A stretch of DNA of 64,000 bases from the NCBI RefSeq assembly GCF_036075115.1, contig NZ_CP107958.1, positions 4,464,001 through 4,528,000 on the forward strand. Direction: 5' to 3'. Of the stretch, positions 41,240 to 48,919 are shown piece by piece. A program made the position numbers and the translations under genes. Source of the stretch: Streptomyces sp. NBC_00377 (GTDB lineage: Bacteria > Actinomycetota > Actinomycetes > Streptomycetales > Streptomycetaceae). The notes beneath the pieces were generated by a model, which was not told the DNA's origin, made no database searches, and worked only from the letters and a program-made list of their open reading frames with translations. Positions within the stretch are counted from its first letter, which is position 1, and every line of letters begins with the position of its first letter.

Positions 41240-42355
41240 ATGGGTCTCGGTACCGGCCCTCCGGCCGTGAAGCGCAGGTCCCTCACCCGTGCGTCCCTGG
41301 CGGTCGCGGTCGCCGCCGGCCTGGCCCTGACCGCGGCCTGCGGCGGCGGCGACGGAGGGGACGGCGACGGCAGTCTCACCGTCGGCGTGCTGCTCCCGGG
41401 CGGCGGGGCCTCGCGGTTCGGGCAGTTCGACAAGCCGCTGATCGAGAAGCAGCTCGAGCGGCTGTGCCCGGACTGCCCGGCGCCGACCTTCGCCGCCACG
41501 CCCGACCCGGCCGTCCAGCGCCAGCAGCTCGAAGCCATGATCACCAGACAGGTGGACGTCCTCGTCCTCGCCGCCGTCGACCCCCAGCTGCTGCGCCCGT
41601 CGGTCGAGGCCGCGCACCGGGCCGGCATCCCGGTCGTCGCCTACGACCGGCTCGCGCAGGGCCCGATCTCCGGTTACGTCACCTTCGACGGCGCGACGGT
41701 CGGCAGGCTCCAGGGCGAGGCGCTGCTGAAGGCGATGGGTTCGAAGGGGGGCGGCGACCAGATCGTCATGATGAACGGCGCGACGACCGACCCCAACGCA
41801 GGCTGGTTCAAGCGCGGAGCGCTCTCCGTCCTCGGCGGGAAGGTGAAGATCGGCAAGTCGTACGACACCGTCGGATGGCGGCCGGAGAACGCCTTCGTCA
41901 ACATGACCGGCGCCATCGCCGCCCTGGGTGCGGGCCGCATCGACGGGGTCCTCGCCGCCAACGACAGCCTCGCCGGCGCCGTGGTCGCGGCCCTCAACGC
42001 CGCCGAGGTCAGGCCGCTGCCTCCGATCACCGGCCAGGACGCCGACCTCGCGGGCGTACGGCGCATCGTCCGGGGCGACCAGCACATGACCGTCTACAAG
42101 CCCTTCGAGCCCGCGGCCACCGCCGCCGCCGAGATGGCCGTCGCCCTCGGGCGTGGCAAGGCGGTCGGGTCCATCGCCACCGGCACCGTCGACAACACCA
42201 CCACCAAGGACATTCCGGCGGTTCTGCTCCCGTCGGTCCCGGTCACCGTCGGCAACATCAAGGACACTCTGGTGAAGGACGGTATGTACACCGTCGACCA
42301 GATCTGTACCCCTGCGCTCAGGTCTGCCTGCGACGAGGCCGGACTCACCCGATGA
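41240..42355 (+). CDS. Sugar ABC transporter substrate-binding lipoprotein (CUT2 family)
   Basis: The 371-residue precursor has a lipoprotein signal with lipobox TAAC (Cys about 34) and then a periplasmic-binding-protein type 1 fold: LTVGVLLPGGGASRF, QVDVLVLAAVDPQ, AGIPVVAYDRL, GRIDGVLAANDSLAGAVVAA, ITGQDADLAGV. This resembles XylF/ribose-binding proteins and suggests a pentose or related sugar. ATG at 41240 has AAGGAA 7 bp upstream. It leads an operon with an ATPase and a permease gene. Confidence 0.93.
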   Translation: MGLGTGPPAVKRRSLTRASLAVAVAAGLALTAACGGGDGGDGDGSLTVGVLLPGGGASRFGQFDKPLIEKQLERLCPDCPAPTFAATPDPAVQRQQLEAMITRQVDVLVLAAVDPQLLRPSVEAAHRAGIPVVAYDRLAQGPISGYVTFDGATVGRLQGEALLKAMGSKGGGDQIVMMNGATTDPNAGWFKRGALSVLGGKVKIGKSYDTVGWRPENAFVNMTGAIAALGAGRIDGVLAANDSLAGAVVAALNAAEVRPLPPITGQDADLAGVRRIVRGDQHMTVYKPFEPAATAAAEMAVALGRGKAVGSIATGTVDNTTTKDIPAVLLPSVPVTVGNIKDTLVKDGMYTVDQICTPALRSACDEAGLTR

Positions 42356-42386
42356 GCTTCTCCCGAACGCGGAAGGAGGTGGGCCT

Positions 42387-43166
42387 GTGCCGGCTCAGCC
42401 CCTGCTGGCGCTGCGCGGCGTGTCCAAGCGGTTCGCCGCCGTGCAGGCGCTGGCGGACATCGACCTGGAGATCAGGGCCGGGGAGGTGGTCGCCCTGATG
42501 GGCGACAACGCCGCCGGCAAGTCCACCCTCGTCAAGGTGATCTCGGGGGTCGGCCCCGCGGACAAGGGCGTCATCGAGTGGCAGGGCAGCCCCGTCCAGA
42601 TCAGGCGTCCCCAGGACGCCCAGGCGCTGGGCATCTCGACCGTCTACCAGGACCTGGCCATGTGCGGCAATCTCGATGTCGTCGGCAATCTCTTCCTCGG
42701 CCGCGAGATCCACCGGTTCGGTTTCCTCGACGAGGTGGAGATGGAGCGCCGCACCCGCGAGCTGCTGAAGACCCTGTCCATCCGCATCCCCGACGTGCGG
42801 GTGCCGCTCGCCACGCTGTCCGGCGGGCAGCGGCAGGTCGTCGCGATCACCCGCTCGTTCCTCGGCGCGCCCCGGCTCGTCCTGCTCGACGAACCCACCG
42901 CCTCCCTGGGCATCGAGCAGACCAGTCAGCTCCTCGACCTCGTCGAGGAACTGCGTGACCAGGGCCTCGGGGTGCTGCTCATCAGCCACAACATGGGGGA
43001 CATCAAGGCCGTCGCCGACCGGATCGCCGTCCTTCGCCTCGGCCGCAACAACGGCGTCTTCGACGTCACCACCACCTCCCAGGAACAGATCATCTCCTCC
43101 ATCACCGGCGCGGCGGACAACGCCGTGGCGCAGCGCACGACCCGCCCGGAGGAAGCATGGCCCTGA
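42387..43166 (+). CDS. Sugar ABC transporter ATPase, single-domain type
   Basis: The 259-residue protein has Walker A GDNAAGKST (about 39-47), signature LSGGQRQV (about 145-152), Walker B LVLLDEPTASLG and the switch LLISHN. Classical XylG/RbsA ATPases carry two ABC domains in about 500 residues. This one has a single domain, as in FrcA-like proteins, so it should work as a homodimer. GTG at 42387 has AAGGAGGTGG upstream. Confidence 0.92.
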   Translation: MPAQPLLALRGVSKRFAAVQALADIDLEIRAGEVVALMGDNAAGKSTLVKVISGVGPADKGVIEWQGSPVQIRRPQDAQALGISTVYQDLAMCGNLDVVGNLFLGREIHRFGFLDEVEMERRTRELLKTLSIRIPDVRVPLATLSGGQRQVVAITRSFLGAPRLVLLDEPTASLGIEQTSQLLDLVEELRDQGLGVLLISHNMGDIKAVADRIAVLRLGRNNGVFDVTTTSQEQIISSITGAADNAVAQRTTRPEEAWP

Positions 43167-44563
43167 GGGGGAGGAGGCGCCGGGCCCGCACCCCCGGCGC
43201 CGCGCAAGCCGACGATCCCGCACCCGCCGACGATCCCGCGGCCGCTGCCGGTTCCGGTCCCGCTGCCGGAACCGGGCCCGGCAGCGGTTCCGCACCGGCC
43301 GTCGAGGGGGACGGTGACGGGCACCGCCGGCACGCCGGACGGCTCAAGGCGGCTGCCGGGCGGCTCGCAGGCCCCGGCGGGCGGCTCGGGGTGTACGCCG
43401 CCGCGACGCGCCGCAGACTGCACGAGGGCGGGCTCGGTCCCGCCCCGGTCCTGCTCGCCCTCGCCGTGACCTGGACGATCTTCCAGGCCCTCAACGAGAA
43501 CTTCCTCTCGCCGCGGAACCTGTCCGTCCTCAGCGTGGACATCGTCGGCACCGGCATGATCGCCGTCGGCATCGTCTTCGTCCTGCTGATCGGCGAGATC
43601 GACCTGTCGGTGGGCTCGCTCGCCGGCCTGGCGGGCGCCGTGTTCGCGGCGCTGAACGTGAACCTCGGCATGCCGGAATGGCTCGCCGCGATCATCGCGG
43701 TGCTGGGCGGGGCGGCCGTCGGGGCCGTCCAGGGGTTCTCCTTCGCCCGGATCGGCGTGCCCGCGTTCGTCGTCACCCTCGCGGGTCTGCTGGTGTGGAA
43801 CGGTGTGATGCTCTACCTGCTGGGAGCGGACAGTTCCCTCAACTTCAGTGAGGACGGGCTGGTCGCCACGCTGACCAGCCGCTACTTCGGGTCCGCGGTG
43901 GCCGTCTACGGTCTGGTGGCGCTCTGCGCGGCCGCCTACCTCCTCCTCTCCCAGCACGACCGCAGGCGCCGCGCCGCCGCGGGGATGCCGTGCCGGTCGA
44001 GCGGCGAGATCTGGGCGCGTACCGCTCTGCTCGCGGTGGTCGCGTTCGCGGCCGGCCATGTGCTGAGCCGGTTCGAGGGGCTGCCGCTGGCGCTGCTGAT
44101 CTTCCTCGCCGTCGTCGTGGTCTCGGACCTCGTCCTGCGCCGCACGCCCTACGGACGGCGGGTCTTCGCGCTGGGCGGCGGCGCGGAGGCGGCCCGGAGG
44201 TCCGGCGTCGACGTGGTGCGCGTGCGGATCTCCGTGTTCATCGTCTCCGGCACCCTGGCCTCGGTCGGCGGTCTGTTCATCGCCTCGCGGCTCACCTCGG
44301 CGAGCCAGGTCTCGGGCACCGGGGTGCTGCTCATCAACGCCATCGCCGCGGCCGTCGTCGGCGGCACCAGTCTGTTCGGCGGACGCGGCTCGGCCTGGTC
44401 CGCGCTGCTGGGGGTGCTGATCATCCAGTCGATCGGCTCGGGCATGGCGCTGCTGGGGGTCGAGCCCCCGGCCCAGTTCATGATCACCGGCGGGGTGCTG
44501 TTCGCCGCGGTGGTCCTCGACTCCCTCGCGCGGCGCTCCGCGGAGTCGCACGGCCGGATCTGA
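43157..44563 (+). CDS. Sugar ABC transporter permease (CUT2/XylH-like)
   Basis: The 468-residue protein has a polar, Pro/Ala/Gly-rich N-terminal tail of about 90 residues, then about ten membrane helices. Family motifs include NLSVLSVDIVGTGMIAVGIV, LIGEIDLSVGSLAGLAGAVF, GVPAFVVTLAGLLVWNGVML and RRVFALGGGAEAARRSGVDV. The ATG overlaps the ATPase gene by 10 bp. It forms the membrane channel for the sugar import system. Confidence 0.92.
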   Translation: MALRGRRRRARTPGAAQADDPAPADDPAAAAGSGPAAGTGPGSGSAPAVEGDGDGHRRHAGRLKAAAGRLAGPGGRLGVYAAATRRRLHEGGLGPAPVLLALAVTWTIFQALNENFLSPRNLSVLSVDIVGTGMIAVGIVFVLLIGEIDLSVGSLAGLAGAVFAALNVNLGMPEWLAAIIAVLGGAAVGAVQGFSFARIGVPAFVVTLAGLLVWNGVMLYLLGADSSLNFSEDGLVATLTSRYFGSAVAVYGLVALCAAAYLLLSQHDRRRRAAAGMPCRSSGEIWARTALLAVVAFAAGHVLSRFEGLPLALLIFLAVVVVSDLVLRRTPYGRRVFALGGGAEAARRSGVDVVRVRISVFIVSGTLASVGGLFIASRLTSASQVSGTGVLLINAIAAAVVGGTSLFGGRGSAWSALLGVLIIQSIGSGMALLGVEPPAQFMITGGVLFAAVVLDSLARRSAESHGRI

Positions 44564-44691
44564 GCATCGCGCCCCGGCCGGCCCATGAGTATCTGTTGTC
44601 GCGGAGTGAGAATTAGGCGGGACGTCCGATGAGTATTTCTCGGTCGACAGACGGAGCGTAATTATCGGTCACGCACAGTCGATCTCGGCAT

Positions 44692-44735
44692 GCTACTGTC
44701 TTTCTCAGTTGCAGTTGTGGTTGCCAGAAGGTTCT
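44692..44735 (+). promoter_or_regulatory. csp promoter and conserved leader element (copy 1)
   Basis: TGCTACTGT (a possible -10 region) is followed by GCAGTTGTGGTTGCCAGAAG. The second csp gene has TGCTACCGT followed by GCAGTTTCGGTTACCAGAGG at the same relative place (58736-58779). The match over two otherwise unlike leaders points to a shared promoter and start of the 5' UTR. The leader to the ATG is about 100 nt, long enough for a structured cold-responsive element. Confidence 0.55.
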
Positions 44736-44812
44736 TTCCGACGGGGTGATCATCACGGCGACCGGACTTCGCGCAGTGCGGATTCCGAACACCGTTCCCG
44801 AAGGAGATTCAC

Positions 44813-45016
44813 ATGGCTGCCGGTACCGTGAAGTGGTTCAACTCGGAAAAGGGCTTCGGCTTCATCGAGCAGGACGGCGGCGGCCCCGACGTCTTCGCCC
44901 ACTACTCGAACATCGCCGCCCAGGGCTTCCGCGAGCTCCAGGAAGGCCAGAAGGTGTCGTTCGACATCGCGCAGGGCCAGAAGGGCCCGACGGCCGAGAA
45001 CATCGTTCCCGCCTGA
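44813..45016 (+). CDS. Cold-shock protein (CspA family), copy 1
   Basis: The 67-residue OB-fold protein has RNP1 KGFGFI (14-19) and RNP2 VFAHYS (27-32). It binds single-stranded RNA and DNA as an RNA chaperone. AAGGAGA precedes the ATG. A strong terminator and then a DEAD-box helicase gene follow. It differs from copy 2 (58900-59103) at about nine positions, mostly in the C-terminal half. Confidence 0.95.
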   Translation: MAAGTVKWFNSEKGFGFIEQDGGGPDVFAHYSNIAAQGFRELQEGQKVSFDIAQGQKGPTAENIVPA

Positions 45017-45048
45017 CACCCGAGCAGACGCGGACACAATAATTTCGC

Positions 45049-45084
45049 AGCTGGGGCCCGCACCTTGGGGTGCGGGCCCCAGCT
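45049..45084 (+). terminator. Terminator of csp copy 1
   Basis: AGCTGGGGCCCGCACC (45049-45064) and GGTGCGGGCCCCAGCT (45069-45084) pair perfectly around TTGG. The same GGGGCCCGCAC core is used at the terminator of copy 2. Confidence 0.88.
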
Positions 45085-45196
45085 CGCTGCTTTCCCCCGG
45101 ATAAATCCCGTGGCGCATTCAGTCGTCGACCCGATTCGACGCCGTCGCCTTTGGCCCGTTCTCGCTATTCTCTGCGCCGCACACCTGCCGCGGGAA

Positions 45197-45226
45197 TTCC
45201 TTGATACGCGCCGACGCATCAAGGAA
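45197..45226 (+). promoter_or_regulatory. Hairpin that sequesters the helicase Shine-Dalgarno
   Basis: TTCCTTGAT (45197-45205) pairs perfectly with ATCAAGGAA (45218-45226), with GCG/CGC extending the stem past a 2-nt bulge. The right arm contains most of the AAGGAAGG ribosome binding site of the helicase gene (ATG 45235). The layout is that of a temperature- or protein-controlled translational switch. Confidence 0.6.
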
Positions 45227-45234
45227 GGTTCGGT

Positions 45235-46719
45235 ATGAACCACGCACGCACGCATACCCGCAGGAACGACCGCTTCGCCGACCACCGCTCCCGAGCCGAC
45301 CGTTCCGGCGCTCCCCGCCGCGGCAACGACGGCCCCCGCCGGCGGATCGCCCCGCAGGGCGAGTTCGCGCTGCCGAAGACGATCACGCCCGCATTGCCCG
45401 CCGTGGAGTCGTTCGCCGACCTGGAGATGCCGGCGCGGCTGCTGGCCGCGCTGGGTCACGAGGGCGTGACCGTACCGTTCCCGATCCAGGCGGCGACCCT
45501 GCCGAACTCGCTCGCGGGTCGCGACGTACTCGGCCGCGGCCGCACCGGTTCGGGCAAGACCCTCGCCTTCGGCCTCCCGGTGCTGGCCAGGACGGCCGGC
45601 CGGCGCGCCGAGCCGCGACAGCCGCTCGCGCTGGTCCTCGTCCCCACCCGTGAACTCGCCCAGCAGGTCACCGACGCGCTCACTCCCTACGCCCGTGGGG
45701 TGGGACTGCGGCTGGCGACCGTGGTCGGCGGCATGTCGATCGGCAGGCAGGCTGGCGCGCTACGCAACGGGGCGGAGGTCGTCGTGGCCACGCCGGGGCG
45801 GCTCAAGGACCTGATCGACCGGGGCGCCTGCCGGCTGGACGCCGTCGACATCACGGTCCTCGACGAGGCCGACCAGATGGCCGACATGGGGTTCATGCCC
45901 CAGGTGACCGCCCTGCTCGACCAGGTGCGGACCGACGGCCAGCGGATGCTCTTCTCGGCCACCCTGGACCGCAACGTGGACCTGCTGGTCCGCCGCTACC
46001 TGTCCGACCCGGTGGTGCACTCCGTCGACCCGGTCGCGGGCGCGGTCACCACGATGGAACACCACGTGCTCCATGTGCACGGCGCCGACAAGCAGCGGGC
46101 GACCACCGAGATCGCGGCACGGGACGGCCGGGTGATCATGTTCCTGGACACCAAGCACGCCGTCGACCAGCTGACCAGGCACCTGTTGCACAACGGCGTC
46201 CGCGCCGCCGCCCTGCACGGTGGCAGGTCCCAGCCGCAGCGCACCCGGACCCTGGCCCAGTTCAAGGACGGCCATGTGACGGTGCTGGTGGCGACCAACG
46301 TCGCGGCTCGCGGCATCCACGTCGACAACCTCGACCTGGTGGTCAACGTGGACCCGCCGAGCGACCCCAAGGACTACCTGCACCGCGGCGGCCGTACCGC
46401 CCGGGCCGGCGAGTCCGGCAGCGTCGTGACCCTGGTCACCCCCGAGCAGCGGCGCGGCATGAGCCGGCTGATGACCTCGGCCGGCATCACCCCGCAGGTC
46501 ACCCAGGTGCGGTCGGGCGAGGCGGAGCTGAGCCGTGTCACAGGCGCGCGGACGCCCTCCGGCGTCCCGGTCGTCATCACCGTGCCGGTCACGGCCGCCC
46601 CGCGCCGCCGTGGACCGTCGTCGTCCTCCTCCTCCTCCGCGGCCCCGTCGTCCCGCTCCCGCGGCCGCCGCGGGCGTCCGGACCGGGCTCGGCCCGCCTC
46701 CGGTCCGGCGGCGGCCTGA
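45235..46719 (+). CDS. DEAD-box RNA helicase, copy 1
   Basis: The 494-residue protein has a basic N-terminus, Q-motif region PFPIQAATLPN, motif I GRTGSGKT, Ia VPTREL, motif II LDEADQM, motif III SAT, motif V TNVAARGIHVDNLDLVV and motif VI HRGGRTARAG. It has a Ser/Arg-rich C-terminal tail. Such helicases unwind RNA and are typical cold-shock proteins when placed beside csp genes. Its leader carries the SD-covering hairpin. It matches copy 2 (59234-60847) over nearly the whole core, so the two are paralogues. Confidence 0.93.
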   Translation: MNHARTHTRRNDRFADHRSRADRSGAPRRGNDGPRRRIAPQGEFALPKTITPALPAVESFADLEMPARLLAALGHEGVTVPFPIQAATLPNSLAGRDVLGRGRTGSGKTLAFGLPVLARTAGRRAEPRQPLALVLVPTRELAQQVTDALTPYARGVGLRLATVVGGMSIGRQAGALRNGAEVVVATPGRLKDLIDRGACRLDAVDITVLDEADQMADMGFMPQVTALLDQVRTDGQRMLFSATLDRNVDLLVRRYLSDPVVHSVDPVAGAVTTMEHHVLHVHGADKQRATTEIAARDGRVIMFLDTKHAVDQLTRHLLHNGVRAAALHGGRSQPQRTRTLAQFKDGHVTVLVATNVAARGIHVDNLDLVVNVDPPSDPKDYLHRGGRTARAGESGSVVTLVTPEQRRGMSRLMTSAGITPQVTQVRSGEAELSRVTGARTPSGVPVVITVPVTAAPRRRGPSSSSSSSAAPSSRSRGRRGRPDRARPASGPAAA

Positions 46720-46768
46720 ACCGGCACGGTCCGCACGGACGGAAGGCTCCCCCCCGCAGGAGGCACAA

Positions 46769-47059
46769 GTGACATCGGTCCAGCCGCACAGAGTCCGCCC
46801 CCGGCAGCCGCATCACGACGATTCCGGGCCGCGGGTCCGTGACGACATGACCGTCGAGGTGGCCCTGTCCGTCATGGCCGGCGCCGACGTGGAGTTCCTG
46901 CTCCTGTGCGACGCCGACGACCAGTGCACGGGCTGGGTCACCCGGCCCCAGCTCTCCGCCTCCCGCGCCGGCGCCGCCTACACTGACCGGCTCCGGCTGC
47001 GGGACGTCCTCGCCGTACCGCTCCGGCCCTCGTCAGACCCCTGCCCGTTCTCTTTGTGA
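46769..47059 (+). CDS. Small CBS-domain-like protein
   Basis: The 96-residue product starts at a GTG with AGGAGG 5 bp upstream. After a His/Arg-rich start it reads VRDDMTVEVALSVMAGADVE and FLLLCDADDQCTGWVTRPQL, the shape of a single CBS-type motif (strand-helix-strand with a regulatory-ligand look). It is 49 bp after the helicase gene and 6 bp before the SCO5918-family gene, so cotranscription is likely. Confidence 0.65.
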   Translation: MTSVQPHRVRPRQPHHDDSGPRVRDDMTVEVALSVMAGADVEFLLLCDADDQCTGWVTRPQLSASRAGAAYTDRLRLRDVLAVPLRPSSDPCPFSL

Positions 47060-47065
47060 GGCATC

Positions 47066-47380
47066 ATGCGCTGTGTCATCGCCCGGTACCCGTTCGACCT
47101 CACCAAGGACGGCGTCATGGGCTCGATGAAGGGCATCACGCCCGAGCAGATCACCGGTGAGGCCGTGACCATCGGCCGGCGCCGCTACCCCGTCAAGCAG
47201 GTGGGCGAGATCGTCACCCGGCAGGACCGCCGCGACTTCACCAGCGGCGAGATCGTCCGGGCCATGACCCGGCTCGGCTTCACCTGTCACGAGCACCCCG
47301 ACGCCACACCCGTGCCGGTCCTGACACCGCTCGAGAACGCCTCGGCGCTGCTCGGCGCCCCCGGAGCCCTGGAGGCCTGA
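47066..47380 (+). CDS. SCO5918-family protein
   Basis: The 104-residue protein opens MRCVIARYPFDLTKDGVMGS and contains GRRRYPVKQVGEIVTRQDRR and FTSGEIVRAMTRLGFTC, matching a family conserved next to DEAD-box helicase and csp genes in Streptomyces. The function is unknown; the fixed neighbourhood suggests RNA metabolism or translation in the cold. A strong terminator follows at 47470-47507. Confidence 0.8.
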   Translation: MRCVIARYPFDLTKDGVMGSMKGITPEQITGEAVTIGRRRYPVKQVGEIVTRQDRRDFTSGEIVRAMTRLGFTCHEHPDATPVPVLTPLENASALLGAPGALEA

Positions 47381-47469
47381 CGTCCGGCCGGGCGCGGCGG
47401 GCCCGGCGGCCTTCCCCCAGCGGGACCAGCGCGGCCGGAACGACGCAGCCAGCAAGGCACAGCAGCACC

Positions 47470-47507
47470 GTGAGGGCCCTGTCGATACACATCGGCAGGG
47501 CCCTCAC
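47470..47507 (+). terminator. Terminator after the helicase operon
   Basis: GTGAGGGCCCTG (47470-47481) pairs perfectly with CAGGGCCCTCAC (47496-47507), with a further CGAT/ATCG stem inside. It ends the helicase-CBS-SCO5918 transcript. Confidence 0.82.
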
Positions 47508-47832
47508 GCATGGCCGGGCGAGTACCTGGACCCCGAAGGGCTGAAATCTATGCTCGCCACGGTAGACATTGGCTCGCAGCCTGGATAGTGTTTCTCGCGT
47601 ACGCACGACCAGCAAAGTGGTCGGTTCAGAGGAAGGACGGAAACCGAGACGCCATCAGGATCGCCCGGCCCGAGGAGTTTCCGGGTCCGGGTACCGCAAG
47701 GCCATGGATTGGAAGGTGGTCCCCGGTCACGCAGCCGCGATCCACGCGCCCCCGCCCGCTCGCCGGGTCCGGGTAGCGAAACAGAAGGTCGGCGCCGCAA
47801 CAGGACCGACCGATGGTGTTGAATTTCCCTTC

Positions 47833-47864
47833 GGGGCCCTGGTGCCGTTCGGCACCGGGGCCCC
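47833..47864 (+). promoter_or_regulatory. Leader hairpin before the MerR-type gene
   Basis: GGGGCCCTGGTGCC (47833-47846) pairs with GGCACCGGGGCCCC (47851-47864), one G-U wobble, loop GTTC. It lies 26 bp before the start codon of the MerR-type gene and within its likely 5' UTR. The 47508-47832 part of the gap holds no convincing gene. It may attenuate transcription or stabilise the leader. Confidence 0.5.
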
Positions 47865-47889
47865 TCGACGCGTTGCACAACGAGGTGAG

Positions 47890-48264
47890 ATGACAGCAGA
47901 TACCCCGCTCGGCGGTCGTCTGGACGACGACGACTATCCCGCGTACACGATGGGCCGCGCCGCAGAAATGCTCGGCGCCACTCCGGGCTTCCTCCGTGCC
48001 ATCGGCGAGGCCAAGCTGATCACGCCGCTCCGCTCGGAGGGCGGGCACCGCCGGTACTCGCGCTACCAGCTCCGGATCGCCGCCCGTGCCCGCGAGCTCG
48101 TCGACAAGGGCACCCCGATCGAGGCCGCCTGCCGGATCGTCATCCTCGAGGACCAGCTCGAGGAGGCCCAGCGCATCAACGCCGAGTTCCGCCGCGCGGC
48201 CGACGGCCCCGGCACGGACTCCTCCGGCTCCGGCGGTTCGGGCGCCGACTCCAGCTCCGGCTGA
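47890..48264 (+). CDS. MerR-type HTH regulator
   Basis: The 124-residue protein has a winged-helix domain (about 18-75): YTMGRAAEMLGATPGFLRAI, GEAKLITPLRSEGGHRRYSR, YQLRIAARARELVDKGTPIE. A helical region (VILEDQLEEAQRINAEFRRA) and a Ser/Gly tail follow. The GHRRY wing is typical of MerR/BldC-like DNA-binding domains. No metal-binding Cys is present. GAGGTGAG precedes the ATG. A long leader with a strong hairpin suggests post-initiation control. Confidence 0.82.
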   Translation: MTADTPLGGRLDDDDYPAYTMGRAAEMLGATPGFLRAIGEAKLITPLRSEGGHRRYSRYQLRIAARARELVDKGTPIEAACRIVILEDQLEEAQRINAEFRRAADGPGTDSSGSGGSGADSSSG

Positions 48265-48375
48265 GCTTCCGGGGCGGAACGACGTCACCGCGCCCGGAAA
48301 GTTTTCTCCTCACGTGTAAGAAACCGCGGCTCTCGACCATTGCCAGGTGAGAGAGCCGAGATGAGGAGAGGGTGC

Positions 48376-48918
48376 GTGACAGACGTCCAACGCTTCCGTG
48401 ACTTGTACGAGGAGTACCGGCCGCGGGTGCTCGCCTATGCCTCGAGCCTGGTGGGCCGACAGGTCGGTGAGGACATCACCAGCGAGACCTTCATGGTCGC
48501 CTGGCGGAGGATCCGGGACGTTCCCGCCCCGCCGCTGCCCTGGCTGCTGCGGGTGGCCCGCAATCTGACCCACGAGCTGCGTCGCCGCGACGGCAGACAG
48601 TACGCGCTGGCCGTCGACGAGGCACAGCGCATCATCACCTCGGGTGCCCAGGTCGACGACGTGGCCTCGGACGTGGCCGAGCGCGCGGCAGCGCTCCAGG
48701 CGCTGGCCGGGCTGTCCGCCGCCGATCGGGAGCTGCTGACCCTGGTGGCCTGGAACGGGCTCGGCCCGAAGCAGGCCGCACATGTCCTCGGCTGTTCCAC
48801 CGCCACCTTCTCGGTCCGGCTGCACCGGGCCAGACGGCGGCTGGAGCGTGCCGTCGACGGGGCGGCGGCCGGGCTCTCTCGCGAACCTCACCCGACAGTG
48901 ACTGTGAAGGAGCACTGA
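48376..48918 (+). CDS. ECF RNA polymerase sigma factor (pair A)
   Basis: The 180-residue protein has sigma region 2 (FRDLYEEYRPRVLAYASSLV, GEDITSETFMVAWRRI, about 7-48) and region 4 (LSAADRELLTLVAWNGLGPK, AAHVLGCSTATFSVRLHRAR, about 112-155). GTG at 48376 is preferred because GAGGAGAGG lies 6 bp upstream; an in-frame ATG at 48361 is the alternative. The next gene, 1 bp later, encodes a CU044_5270-family membrane protein, its probable regulator. Confidence 0.9.
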   Translation: MTDVQRFRDLYEEYRPRVLAYASSLVGRQVGEDITSETFMVAWRRIRDVPAPPLPWLLRVARNLTHELRRRDGRQYALAVDEAQRIITSGAQVDDVASDVAERAAALQALAGLSAADRELLTLVAWNGLGPKQAAHVLGCSTATFSVRLHRARRRLERAVDGAAAGLSREPHPTVTVKEH

Positions 48919-48919
48919 C

